24,280 nucleotides of DNA from Frankiales bacterium (lineage in GTDB: Bacteria > Actinomycetota > Actinomycetes > Mycobacteriales > SCTD01). Numbering within the stretch: position 1 is the stretch's first letter; every line of letters starts with the position of its first letter. Under the pieces are notes generated by a model. It saw nothing but the letters and a program-made list of their open reading frames with translations. It did no database searches and was not told the DNA's origin. The stretch lies in contig JAODNF010000094.1 of assembly GCA_025464915.1 (NCBI GenBank), positions 1-24,280 on the forward strand, in the 5' to 3' direction. The position numbers and the translations under genes are program-made. Shown here piece after piece: positions 8,199-16,090 of this stretch.

Positions 8199-8203
8199 CG
8201 CTC

Positions 8204-8232
8204 TTGACCTCGGTTCACGATCCCCATACTGT
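8204..8232 (+). promoter_or_regulatory. Predicted sigma-70-type promoter for the cupin gene
   Basis: TTGACC (8204-8209) and TACTGT (8227-8232) are separated by 17 bp, close to the housekeeping -35/-10 pattern with a TAnnnT -10. It points toward the cupin ATG at 8284, and the palindromes at 8233-8240 and 8250-8263 would sit at or just after the transcription start. Confidence 0.5.
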
Positions 8233-8263
8233 CACATGTGTGCCATGAAGGCACGATCGTGCC
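8233..8263. promoter_or_regulatory. Candidate TetR operator: two palindromes in the divergent gap
   Basis: A perfect 14-bp palindrome GGCACGATCGTGCC (8250-8263) lies beside the 8-bp palindrome CACATGTG (8233-8240). The 10-mer GTGCCATGAA also occurs twice, at 8240-8249 and 8259-8268. The location just downstream of the predicted cupin promoter, next to a divergent TetR gene, fits an operator. Confidence 0.5.
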
Positions 8264-8283
8264 ATGAACAAGCAGGGGTCAGC

Positions 8284-8742
8284 ATGAGCTTCCAAGCGCT
8301 CGTCCACCAGCCGGACACGAGTCCGACGCTGTCCCTGCGCGGCACGCTGGTGAAGGTGCTCAGCACCGCAGCCGACGCGGCCGGGGCGTCGACCTTCGAG
8401 TTCACGGCCCAGCCGGGCTGGGACACCGGCTCGCACCTGCACTCCAGCATCCAGGAGCAGTTCTACGTCATCGACGGGCAGATGGAGCTGCGGGCGGGGG
8501 ACGAGATCATCGTCGGACGTCCCGGGACGTTCGTCGCCGTGCCGTCGGGCGTGCCGCACGCCTTCGCGAACCGGTCCGAGGCCGCCGCGCGCATGCTGCT
8601 CGTCTGCACGCCTCCCGGGCACGAGCGCTACTTCGCCGAGCTCGCGACGCTCCTCACGCGCGACGGCGCCCCCGACCCCGAGGAGGTCGCCGCGCTCCGC
8701 GCCCGCTACGACACGACCCAGGTGTCCGCGCTGTCGGTGTGA
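8284..8742 (+). CDS. Single-domain cupin protein
   Basis: A 152-residue protein with one cupin beta-barrel. Motif 1 is GSHLHSSIQEQFYVIDG (metal ligands H51, H53, E58) and motif 2 is PGTFVAVPSGVPHAFAN (H92), so the full three-His/one-Glu metal site is present. Such small cupins include quercetinase-like dioxygenases, isomerases and small-molecule binding proteins; the reaction here is not predictable. ATG 8284 is supported by AGGGG at 8274-8278 with a 5-nt spacer; in-frame upstream codons run into the operator region. It is divergent from the TetR gene and probably its main target (inference). Confidence 0.88.
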   Translation: MSFQALVHQPDTSPTLSLRGTLVKVLSTAADAAGASTFEFTAQPGWDTGSHLHSSIQEQFYVIDGQMELRAGDEIIVGRPGTFVAVPSGVPHAFANRSEAAARMLLVCTPPGHERYFAELATLLTRDGAPDPEEVAALRARYDTTQVSALSV

Positions 8743-8780
8743 CCGCGCGGCAGCTCTGCCTCGGGGGCCCGACGGCCGAG

Positions 8781-8797
8781 TAGTCACTTCGGACCGT
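8781..8797 (+). repeat. 17-bp repeat, copy 1 (upstream of hemerythrin gene)
   Basis: TAGTCACTTCGGACCGT is identical to 16001-16017, in the same orientation relative to the downstream gene. It ends 41 bp before the hemerythrin ATG. It may be a regulatory element such as an operator or alternative-sigma promoter; identity unknown. Confidence 0.6.
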
Positions 8798-8838
8798 CTT
8801 GCGCGCTTCCGGCATCTGCCCTCCGGCAATCGCCCACC

Positions 8839-9504
8839 ATGTCCAGCATGACCTCGACGCTGCCGCTGGCAGACACCCGCGACATGCTCGGCCTGCACCA
8901 GGTGTTCCGGGACGCGCTCGCCGGCTCATCGCACCTCGTCGGTGGGGTGGCGGACGGCGACCGGGTCCGCGCCGAGCTGGTCGGCACCTACTACGACAAC
9001 GTCCTGCGGCTCCTGCACGGCCACCACGAGGGCGAGGACGAGCTGATGACGCCGAGGCTCGTGGAGCGCTGCACGCCCGAGGAGGCCGAGCAGGTGCGTG
9101 CCGTCGCCGACATGCACCAGGACGTCACGGACGACCTCGCGGCCGCGGAGGCCAGCGTCACCGCGTGGCGGCGGTCCGCCACGGCCTACGACCGGGACGA
9201 GGCCGTCGCCCTGCTCACGCGGCTCAACGCGACCCTCGTCTCCCACCTCGACGAGGAGGAGCGGATCGTGCTGCCGATCGCGGCACAGCACATCAACGTG
9301 GCCGAGTGGGGCGAGCTGCCCGCGCACGGCATGCGCACCTTCACCGGCGACAAGCTCTGGCTGATCATCGGCCTGGTCCAGGAGCAGATGCCCGCGCCGG
9401 CCATCGCCAACATGGAGTCCCACATGCCGCCGCCGGTGCTCGACATGTGGCAGTCGCCGGGGCGCCGGATGTTCGCCGACTTCGCGGCTCAGCTGCGCGC
9501 CTGA
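8839..9504 (+). CDS. Hemerythrin HHE domain-containing protein
   Basis: A 221-residue cytosolic protein whose first about 150 residues form a four-helix bundle with hemerythrin-like metal ligands: H20, the HGHHEGEDE cluster (H60, H62, H63, E64), H93, and SHLDEEE (H136, E140). Such domains bind a di-iron centre and sense or bind oxygen or NO, or take part in iron and redox handling. The C-terminal about 60 residues, rich in Met and Pro, are not a domain I recognise. ATG 8839 is used; ATG 8848 is an equally possible start, and no clear Shine-Dalgarno sequence precedes either. A 17-bp element shared with the GGDEF gene lies upstream. Confidence 0.85.
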   Translation: MSSMTSTLPLADTRDMLGLHQVFRDALAGSSHLVGGVADGDRVRAELVGTYYDNVLRLLHGHHEGEDELMTPRLVERCTPEEAEQVRAVADMHQDVTDDLAAAEASVTAWRRSATAYDRDEAVALLTRLNATLVSHLDEEERIVLPIAAQHINVAEWGELPAHGMRTFTGDKLWLIIGLVQEQMPAPAIANMESHMPPPVLDMWQSPGRRMFADFAAQLRA

Positions 9505-9547
9505 ACCAACAGCTGCGCGAGCACCCTCCCTGGCGCTCGACAGCCGC

Positions 9548-9907
9548 CTACTGGACGTCGCGGCGCTGCCGGAGGAACCGGCGGAGCCGGTCGGCGGTCT
9601 CGTCGTCGCGCCGCTGGTGCTCCTCGGCGCGGTAGAGCACGAACGTGTCGACGCTCATGTCCTGCGGCGACTCCAGGACCATGCCGGCGGTGCGGTGCTC
9701 GGCGTAGGCGTCGAGGAACAGCCGCGTCCCGTGGTGGGCCACGATCCGGTCGTCCCACTCGGGGCCGGCGACGACGTCCATCTGCAGGCTGTTGGTCAGC
9801 GGCTGCAGCGACAGCCGCAGCCCGCTGGTCGCCGGCTCCAAGCCGCGGGCCGCGACCAGCCGACGGATCACGGCTGCGGCGTCGCGGGTGCAGAGGAGTC
9901 CGGTCAC
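9548..9907 (-). CDS. HesB/IscA-like (Fe-S biogenesis domain) protein lacking the cysteine triad
   Basis: A 119-residue protein that resembles the small actinobacterial proteins labelled HesB: an N-terminal helix (RDAAAVIRRLV), a GLRLSL strand, and the VAGPEWDDRIVAHHGTRLFLD segment that matches the usual VxGPExxDxVxxxxGxRVF pattern. The conserved cysteines that carry Fe-S clusters in true A-type carriers are absent (a single Cys at residue 6), so cluster transfer is doubtful. GTG 9907 is the only usable in-frame start before a long startless stretch, but it lacks a well-spaced ribosome site. It follows the lipoprotein gene by 123 bp on the same strand and may be independently expressed. Family assignment is moderate. 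Confidence 0.6.
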   Translation of the reverse strand: MTGLLCTRDAAAVIRRLVAARGLEPATSGLRLSLQPLTNSLQMDVVAGPEWDDRIVAHHGTRLFLDAYAEHRTAGMVLESPQDMSVDTFVLYRAEEHQRRDDETADRLRRFLRQRRDVQ

Positions 9908-10030
9908 CCTGCTGTCTTCGCCCTCACCTCGTGCGAGGCCTTTTGTCGGGATCCCACAACCTGCAGGGCCAGGCGCTGGCAGAGCCCTCTGGCAAGCTCT
10001 TTGTCACTCGCGGGCCAGGTCCCCGCGGGG

Positions 10031-11584
10031 TCAGGACATCGGGCGGGTGGGTCCGCGGTACTGGAAGCAGGAGCAGCTCGAGACCCAGCCGAGGTCGCGG
10101 GTGGCGGCAGGCATCGCGTGCACGGTCGGGGAAAGGCCGCTGGCGAAGGTGACGCCGGAGCGGAGGCCGATGCCCTCCAGGCCGATGCCGCGCTTGATGC
10201 TGGGGCCGTCGAGCCCGTTGACGGAGCCCGCTGCGGCGACGATCAGCCCGAGGATGTCGCAGGTGTCGTAGAGGACGCCGCGGGCGAAGCGGCGCTGCGG
10301 TCCGTAGCTCACGCCGTGCTGGGCAGCCGTGGCGCGGCAGGCGGCAGCCGCGGGCAGCGCGGCGTTGCCCGGGTCGTGCGCGTCATCGACGTCGAGCGTC
10401 GGGTCGAAGCCGCTGCCGAGGGCACCGGCCAGCTGCGCGTCCGGGACCACGCCCTGCAGGAACAGGATCGGGGTGTTGAAGGTGCTGACGCCGTACCTCG
10501 GCCGGTAGTGCTGGGTCTCGGCCTGCTCGGCGAAGACGAACAGCCCGAGGTCGCACATGATGACGTGGCTGATGCCGTCGCTCTTGAACTTCAGGACGTA
10601 GCCGGAGACGTCGGCGTTGCTCGTCGAGTAGTAGGTCTCGTCCACCGGGGCGTGCCCGACCCGCGTCAGCTGCCTGCGGACGAGAGCGCCGACCCTCCTT
10701 CCGATGGGGGTGTCGGGGCACAGGAAGCCGACCTTGGTCGGCGCCGCCGTCGGTCCCGAGGCGGGAGCGCCGAGGGCGGTGTTCCAGCCGTCGAAGTACT
10801 TCTGCGCGACCAGGCGGTCGGCGAAGTGCGGGGCGAAGCGGGTCCAGCTCGGGAACGGCATCAGGTCGTAGTAGCCGCCGAGCTCAGCGAAGACGCGGTC
10901 GTCGAACGCCTGGCCGCCACCGGCGAGCACCGGCACCTTGGCCTTGGACATGCAGGCCCGGAAGCCCGGGGTGTCGGCGACCAGCGCCGCGGCGTAGACC
11001 GCGATGACGTGGTTGTCCTGGGTGAAGAACGAGCAGGCTGCCTGGCCCTGGTTGTCGGCGTTCCCCGTCGTCGAGACGTCGAAGTAGAGGCCCTTGACCT
11101 TGCGGCCGAACAGGCCGCCCTTGGCGTTGATGCCGGCGATGACCGCCTCGGCGTCCCCCTTCTGGTCACCCGAGTCGACGCTGTTGATGCCGAGCGACGT
11201 CGCGACCTTCTGCACGTCCTGCTGGGTCGTCATGCCGATGGTGACGGTCTTCGCGTCCCAGCCCGGGCCCGTGACCGGGATCGCGCTCGCCGGGCCGATC
11301 GGCCCGGTCGCCCCGCCCGTGCCCGTCGTGCTTGCGGCGCCCCCACCCGTGCTGCTGCTCGCGCTGCCACCGGTGCTGCCGGCGCCGGTGGTGCCGGCGC
11401 CGCCCGTGGCGGTGCCGGCATCGCCGGCGCCCGAGTTGCTGCCGTCGCCGGTGCCACTCGCCTCGGTGGCGCCGCCGAGGCCGTCGGCGCCGTTGGCGGC
11501 GCTGCCGGTGGAGGTGGTCTGCACGGTCGAGCCGCAGGCCGTCACCAGGGTGCAGACGACGACTGCAGCGGCGAGGCGCCTCAC
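10031..11584 (-). CDS. Substrate-binding lipoprotein, branched-chain amino acid type (periplasmic binding protein class I)
   Basis: A 517-residue exported lipoprotein. The signal peptide RRLAAAVVVCTLVTAC has a lipobox with lipidated Cys17. It is followed by an unusually long Gly/Ser/Thr/Ala linker (about 18-95), then a type I periplasmic-binding fold beginning at TVTIGMTTQQD, with INAKGGLFGRKV typical of the LivK/urea-type family. No ABC permease or ATPase gene is in the window, so its partner transporter is elsewhere or it acts as a sensor. The GTG start overlaps the stop of the CocE-type gene (GTGA); longer in-frame starts reach into that gene and would destroy the signal peptide. Co-expression with a hydrolase and an acyl-CoA ligase suggests its ligand is an ester or carboxylate (inference). 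Confidence 0.85.
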   Translation of the reverse strand: MRRLAAAVVVCTLVTACGSTVQTTSTGSAANGADGLGGATEASGTGDGSNSGAGDAGTATGGAGTTGAGSTGGSASSSTGGGAASTTGTGGATGPIGPASAIPVTGPGWDAKTVTIGMTTQQDVQKVATSLGINSVDSGDQKGDAEAVIAGINAKGGLFGRKVKGLYFDVSTTGNADNQGQAACSFFTQDNHVIAVYAAALVADTPGFRACMSKAKVPVLAGGGQAFDDRVFAELGGYYDLMPFPSWTRFAPHFADRLVAQKYFDGWNTALGAPASGPTAAPTKVGFLCPDTPIGRRVGALVRRQLTRVGHAPVDETYYSTSNADVSGYVLKFKSDGISHVIMCDLGLFVFAEQAETQHYRPRYGVSTFNTPILFLQGVVPDAQLAGALGSGFDPTLDVDDAHDPGNAALPAAAACRATAAQHGVSYGPQRRFARGVLYDTCDILGLIVAAAGSVNGLDGPSIKRGIGLEGIGLRSGVTFASGLSPTVHAMPAATRDLGWVSSCSCFQYRGPTRPMS

Positions 11585-13275
11585 GCGCTCGCCGGTTCGA
11601 CGCTCCGGAGCGGCGTCGCGCCCTGAGCCGTGACGTCGCGGACGGGCAGGGTCAGGGTCGCGCCGGTGTGGTGGACGGTCTGGCTGGCGGGCAGGTACTC
11701 GGTCGCGGTGCCGACGGGCTCGGCGGTGCCGGGGTGCCGGGCGTACAGGGGATAGGCACCGCTCGAGACCTGCAGGCGCAGCCGGTTGCCGGCGCTGATG
11801 GCGATGCAGGTGGGCGGCAGCGTCACCGTGAGGTCCCACGTGCTGGTGCTGCCGGGGTCCGACGCGTCGGCGGTGCGGTTGGCGGCGCGGAGCTGCACGA
11901 TCCGGTCGGTGATGTTGAACGACGTGCCGTCGGGCTTCACCTCGCAGAGCCGCAGGAACACCGCGGTGTCCGTGCGGTCGGAGCCGAACGTCAGGGCGAT
12001 CTGGGGGGCGCCGAGCAGGTGCAGGTCGGCGGGCAGCGGCTCGGTGGTGAAGGTGACGACGTCCGCGCGCTTCTCCAGGTCGGTGTTGTCCCTGGACCCC
12101 GAGGCCTTGTCGTTGCCGGCACCGCCGACCTGCGGGGTGGGGTCGGCCGGGTCGTAGCGGAAGCTCGTCGTACCCGTGTCCGCTGCGGTGCTGGTCAGGC
12201 TGCCCGGCGCGAGGTGCCAGGTGCGGGTCGCGACGGGGTCCGCCGCCCAGCGGTCGAGGTGGACGTCAGCGCCGGAGTTGATCTCCAGCAGCCGCACGGG
12301 CCGTGGAGTGCCAGGGCGCTTCTCGAGCCCTGCCACCTCGCGGAGGAACGCGGTCGCGTCGGTGAACGACGCGCCGAGGCCCTTGGTGAGCATGTCGCCG
12401 TGCGTCCAGGGACCGAGCTGCAGCTCGACGGGGGCGCCGCTGCTCGTGAGGCGCGCGTACTGGCCGAGGCTGTCCTCGAGGAACAGGTCGTACCAGCCGC
12501 CCTGGACGAGGACGGGGCACGTGACGCTGTCGAGGTTCTTCGCGATCTCCAGGCGCGCCCAGTAGTCGTCGCGGGTGGGGTGCGAGAGCCAGTCCTCCCA
12601 GAAGCCGATCGGCCCGTTCGACGCCCCGAGGTAGCTCGTCTGCAGCGGTGCCTGCGTACCCGCCTTGGTGACCTTCGCCAGCTGGCTCTTCTCGCGCAGC
12701 GCCGTCTTGACGCCGAGCGTCGGGTCGCGCTGCGCCATCGCGGACCAGGACAGGCCGGCCCGCAGGAACAGGTTGCCGCCCGGCCAGACCATGTCGTAGA
12801 GCGAGCTCGGGGCGACCCGCAGCACCATCGCGGCCAGGGAGTCACCGGCGTGCTCGGCGAGGGCGATCTGGGCCCAGCCGAGGTAGGAGTCACCGAAGGT
12901 CATGAACGTGCCCGGGTAGAACGGCTGCTTCACGAGCCAGTCGACGGTCGCGGCGCCGTCGGCGATCTCGCAGCCGAACGGGTCGTCGAACGCGCCCTGG
13001 CTGCCGTCGGTCCCGCGGCTGGCCTGGATGAGGACCTGGAACCCCTGGTGCGCGAGGAACCGGCCGACGAGCAGGTTGAACAGGAACCGGCCGTAGGGCG
13101 TGCGGACCAGCACCAGCGGCGCCCTGTCCTGGCCCACCGGCGTCCAGTGCGTCGCCTCGGTGAGGACGCCGTCGCCCAGCGGGACCTGCACCTGCGCCTT
13201 GCGGACGCCCGGCACCCGGGCGGCGGGCAGGCCGACCTTGCGGGAGAACAGGGAGAACCAGGGATCGCGGGTCAT
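11581..13275 (-). CDS. CocE/NonD-family serine hydrolase (X-Pro dipeptidyl-peptidase S15-like)
   Basis: A 564-residue alpha/beta hydrolase. Seen: oxyanion tyrosine in RTPYGR (Y61), nucleophile in FGDSYLGW (S130), acid in GGWYDLF (D263) and base in GPWTHGD (H292), followed by a C-terminal jelly-roll region (from about 330 onward) as in cocaine esterase and glutaryl-7-ACA acylase. Expected reaction: hydrolysis of an ester or amide acyl compound. No signal peptide, so it acts in the cytosol. ATG 13275 overlaps the ligase stop (ATGA), and its own stop overlaps the lipoprotein GTG, so the three genes are translationally coupled. A reasonable pathway is ester hydrolysis here with the released acid activated by the adjacent CoA ligase; the substrate is unknown. 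Confidence 0.9.
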   Translation of the reverse strand: MTRDPWFSLFSRKVGLPAARVPGVRKAQVQVPLGDGVLTEATHWTPVGQDRAPLVLVRTPYGRFLFNLLVGRFLAHQGFQVLIQASRGTDGSQGAFDDPFGCEIADGAATVDWLVKQPFYPGTFMTFGDSYLGWAQIALAEHAGDSLAAMVLRVAPSSLYDMVWPGGNLFLRAGLSWSAMAQRDPTLGVKTALREKSQLAKVTKAGTQAPLQTSYLGASNGPIGFWEDWLSHPTRDDYWARLEIAKNLDSVTCPVLVQGGWYDLFLEDSLGQYARLTSSGAPVELQLGPWTHGDMLTKGLGASFTDATAFLREVAGLEKRPGTPRPVRLLEINSGADVHLDRWAADPVATRTWHLAPGSLTSTAADTGTTSFRYDPADPTPQVGGAGNDKASGSRDNTDLEKRADVVTFTTEPLPADLHLLGAPQIALTFGSDRTDTAVFLRLCEVKPDGTSFNITDRIVQLRAANRTADASDPGSTSTWDLTVTLPPTCIAISAGNRLRLQVSSGAYPLYARHPGTAEPVGTATEYLPASQTVHHTGATLTLPVRDVTAQGATPLRSVEPASA

Positions 13276-14696
13276 GCGGGGACGCCGTTCAGTCGGGCCT
13301 CGCGCAGGGCGGAGCGCCGGGTCTTGCCGGCCTCGTCGCGCAGTGGGGAGTCGCTGCGCTCGAAGGTGCGGGGGCGCTTGTGGGGGGCGAGCCGCTCGGC
13401 GAGGAACGCGCTCAGCTCCTCGTCGTCGACCTGCTCGGACAGCTGCACGATCGCGTGCAGGACGTTGCCGAGGTCCTCGTCCGGCAGGCCGATCACGCAG
13501 CTCGTCGCGACGGCCGGGTGGGCGTCGAGGGCGGACTCGACCTCGGCGGGGTACACGTTGACCCCGCCGACGAGGACCATGTCGTTCTTGCGGTCGCTGA
13601 GGAACAGGTAGCCGTCGGCGTCCGTCCACCCCATGTCGCCGAGTGATTCCCAGCCGTCGACGACGCGGGCGGTCCCGCCGAGGTAGCGGTAGGTCGGGGC
13701 GGCCGAGCGCATGAAGACCTCCCCGAGCTCGCCGGGCTGCACGGGGGTGCCGTCCTCGCCGAGGACCGTGATCTCGCCGGAGATCGGGCGCCCCACCGAG
13801 CCGGGACGCTCGAGCCACTCGGTCCCGCTGATGGTCGTGATGGCCTGCACCTCCGTGCCGGCGTAGAGCTCCCACACGGCCTCGGCACCGATCTTGTCGA
13901 TCCACCAGCGCTTGAGCCACTCGGCGCAGGGCGCCGCCATGTGGAACATCGTGTGCACGCTGCTGAGGTCGGCGGCCGGGGCGGCGGGGTGCTTGGCCAT
14001 CCGGCTCATGATGGTCGGGACCGAGTAGAGCCAGCCGACCCGGTGGTCGGTGATGAGGTCGAGCGCGCGCTGCGGGTCGAAGCGGTCCATGACGACGACG
14101 TGGCCGCCGAGCAGCATCGCCAGCGAGGCGGACAGGAACGGCCCGTTGTGGTGCAGCGGCGCGGGGGTGAGGAGCACGTCCTCGTCCGCAATCCGGAGCA
14201 GCCGGCCGAGGGCCATGAGCGGCTCGGCGACGGCGGCGCTGGTGCTGAGGATGACCTTCGGCCGGCCGGTGCTGCCGCCGCTGGTCGGGGCCTTCCACGA
14301 CTGCGCGACCCGCGTCGGCAGCGGGTCGGTGCTCTCGCCCTCCGCTCCGGTCAGGTCCCAGGTCGTGGCACCCGGGGCGTCGCCGATGACGATCGCCGGG
14401 CGCGTCAGCTCCACGATCTCGCGCAGCTCGTGCGGCGCGATCCGGCTCGACAGCGGCTGCGGGGTCGCACCCAGCTTCCACACCGCCCAGGCCGCGACGA
14501 GGAAGCGGCGGTCGCTCGGCAGGCAGATGCTCACGATGTCCTGGGCCTGGACGCCGCGGGCCTGCAGCGCGCGGGCCCACTGGTTGCTGAGCTGGTCGAG
14601 CTCGCGCCGGGACAGGGTGCCGCCGGAGTCGGTGATCGCGGGGGCGTCAGGAGCGGCGTCGGCCAGGGCGAGCAGCCGGTCGGCGAAGGGCGTCAT
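13272..14696 (-). CDS. AMP-forming acyl-CoA synthetase/ligase
   Basis: A 474-residue member of the ANL adenylating superfamily that would convert a carboxylate, ATP and CoA to an acyl-CoA. Motifs: P-loop TSGGSTGRPK (138-147), adenine-site LYAGTE, hinge DRKNDMVLVGGVNVYPAEVE, and C-terminal catalytic lysine in EAGKTRR (K458). It is somewhat short for the family but complete. ATG 14696 is chosen because homologues typically begin MTPFADRL-like; a GTG at 14744 would add 16 residues, and neither has a strong ribosome site. First gene of a coupled trio with the CocE-type hydrolase and the binding lipoprotein, 93 bp downstream of the PucR-type regulator. Fatty, aromatic or steroid side-chain acids are all possible substrates. 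Confidence 0.9.
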   Translation of the reverse strand: MTPFADRLLALADAAPDAPAITDSGGTLSRRELDQLSNQWARALQARGVQAQDIVSICLPSDRRFLVAAWAVWKLGATPQPLSSRIAPHELREIVELTRPAIVIGDAPGATTWDLTGAEGESTDPLPTRVAQSWKAPTSGGSTGRPKVILSTSAAVAEPLMALGRLLRIADEDVLLTPAPLHHNGPFLSASLAMLLGGHVVVMDRFDPQRALDLITDHRVGWLYSVPTIMSRMAKHPAAPAADLSSVHTMFHMAAPCAEWLKRWWIDKIGAEAVWELYAGTEVQAITTISGTEWLERPGSVGRPISGEITVLGEDGTPVQPGELGEVFMRSAAPTYRYLGGTARVVDGWESLGDMGWTDADGYLFLSDRKNDMVLVGGVNVYPAEVESALDAHPAVATSCVIGLPDEDLGNVLHAIVQLSEQVDDEELSAFLAERLAPHKRPRTFERSDSPLRDEAGKTRRSALREARLNGVPA

Positions 14697-14789
14697 CAGC
14701 GAAGTGTCGGCGCGGGCGTGGCGTGCGGCTTCGGTGTCACACACAGGTTTCGCTGTACGCCTTTGTGCCTGGTCCCTACTCGCTGCTCC

Positions 14790-15935
14790 TCAGTCTCTGC
14801 GGCGCAGGTCGAGGTCGGTGAACAGCCAGTGCAGCTCGGCGAGGGTCGTGAGGTCGCTGAGGTCGGCGCCGGTGAGCTCGGTGAAGCGGCTGAGGCGGTA
14901 GCCGACGGTGTTCTGGTGCACGTGCAACCGCCCGGCGGCGACGTCGCGGCGGCTGCCCGCCTCGAGGAAGGCGCGGGTCGTGCTGAGCAGCTCCTCGCCG
15001 AGGCTGCCCGAGGCGAGCAGCGGCGCGAGGTAGCGGTCGCGCAGCACGCTTCCGACGTCCGGTGACGACTGCACCGCGGCGCGGAGCCCGAGCGACGGCA
15101 GGTCGAAGCTGCCCTCGAGGCCGAGCGCCCAGGCGGTCTCGAAGGCGGTCGTCGCCCGCTCGTGCGCGACCGGGAAGTCGGGGACGGTCACCGGTCCGGC
15201 GACGCCGGCGACGACGGCCTTCGCGGTGGAGGGAGGGGTACGGAGCAGGCCGACCGTGTCGTCGCCCCAGAGCACGAACGCGGCCAGCCCGGCCTGTCCC
15301 CCGGCGAGCGCCCTCGGGATCGCGTCGCTGTCGCCGGTCCGCGCCCGCGCCCGTACCAGGTAGTAGGGACGGTCGCTCGTGAGGCCGAGCCGGGCGAGGT
15401 GCTCCTTGCTCTCGCCGGTGTCGAGGCCGCCACGGAGCAGGGCTCGCAGCGCCAGCGCCCGGCGCTCCTGGTCCTCGCGGGCCGTGACGAGCTCGATGCG
15501 GCGGTGGGCAGCGACGGTCACCCGGGTGATCGCGTTCATGTTGCCGAAGCGGAGGGTGAACGACTCGACCCGCTGGGCCTCCGTCACGCCTTCGGCACGG
15601 CGCCACACCTGCTCCCACATGCTCGCCTCCGCGGTGGAGACGGCGAGCAGGTACTCGTCGATCGGCACGCCGTTGCGGGCTCGCTGCTCCACGGTCCGGG
15701 CGAAGTCGTCGAGCTCGCCCGGGGCGAGGTAGCGGCGCTCGCACAGCGCCGCGAGCAGCGCGCCGATGTTGCGGGCGACGGCGGCGTTGAGCTCGTCGTC
15801 CGGGACCAGCGTGTACTCCGGCACCCGCTCGCGAATGGCGCCGTTGACGACGAGCAGCACCTCGCGGAAGTCGTCTTGGGTCGCCTTCACCGCGGTCGCG
15901 ACGGCGTCCCAGTCCGTTTCGGTCACGTCGCACAT
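14790..15935 (-). CDS. PucR-family transcriptional regulator
   Basis: A 381-residue regulator. The C-terminal about 60 residues (FLEAGSRRDVAAGRLHVHQNT... ELHWLFTDL) are the PucR/CdaR-type helix-turn-helix; the HQNTVGYRL core is characteristic. The N-terminal half is helical and resembles the RsbR-like/PucR N-terminal domain, with a degenerate GGDEF-like middle. Family members activate catabolic genes in response to metabolites. It lies directly upstream of the ligase-hydrolase-lipoprotein trio on the same strand, so it probably controls them (inference). ATG 15935 is chosen; it lacks a clear ribosome site, and the in-frame upstream sequence to 16103 would cross the 17-bp element and is unlikely to be coding. 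Divergent from the GGDEF gene. Confidence 0.88.
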   Translation of the reverse strand: MCDVTETDWDAVATAVKATQDDFREVLLVVNGAIRERVPEYTLVPDDELNAAVARNIGALLAALCERRYLAPGELDDFARTVEQRARNGVPIDEYLLAVSTAEASMWEQVWRRAEGVTEAQRVESFTLRFGNMNAITRVTVAAHRRIELVTAREDQERRALALRALLRGGLDTGESKEHLARLGLTSDRPYYLVRARARTGDSDAIPRALAGGQAGLAAFVLWGDDTVGLLRTPPSTAKAVVAGVAGPVTVPDFPVAHERATTAFETAWALGLEGSFDLPSLGLRAAVQSSPDVGSVLRDRYLAPLLASGSLGEELLSTTRAFLEAGSRRDVAAGRLHVHQNTVGYRLSRFTELTGADLSDLTTLAELHWLFTDLDLRRRD

Positions 15936-16000
15936 CTTGCTACGGATGGTCAGGCAGGGACTGCACGGCTGACAATCCGGGGCAATCGCGATGTCTGGGC

Positions 16001-16017
16001 TAGTCACTTCGGACCGT
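16001..16017 (+). repeat. 17-bp repeat, copy 2 (upstream of GGDEF gene)
   Basis: Identical to 8781-8797 over 17 bp, with different flanks on both sides. It lies in the 155-bp gap between the divergent PucR and GGDEF genes, 73 bp before the GGDEF ATG and 65 bp before the PucR start. Likely regulatory; factor unknown. Confidence 0.6.
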
Positions 16018-16090
16018 TGACGCTGCGTTGGTGTTCCAGCCGGTGTTCGGCTGGCTACGGTGCGCTCACATTGGCGTGGGGGGCTTGTCG

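Noticed and set aside
10021..10030. CCCCGCGGGG palindrome just after the lipoprotein gene
   Set aside because: Perfect palindrome without loop and no U-run; too short and GC-biased to call a terminator. The nearby GCCAG-GCG-CTGGC (9968-9980) is also weak.
9617..11626. 669-codon plus-strand open frame
   Set aside because: Lies opposite the HesB-like and lipoprotein genes, whose signal peptide and conserved fold are clear; composition is that of an antisense shadow.
11332..13611. 759-codon plus-strand open frame
   Set aside because: Antisense to the CocE-type hydrolase, whose catalytic triad is intact on the other strand.
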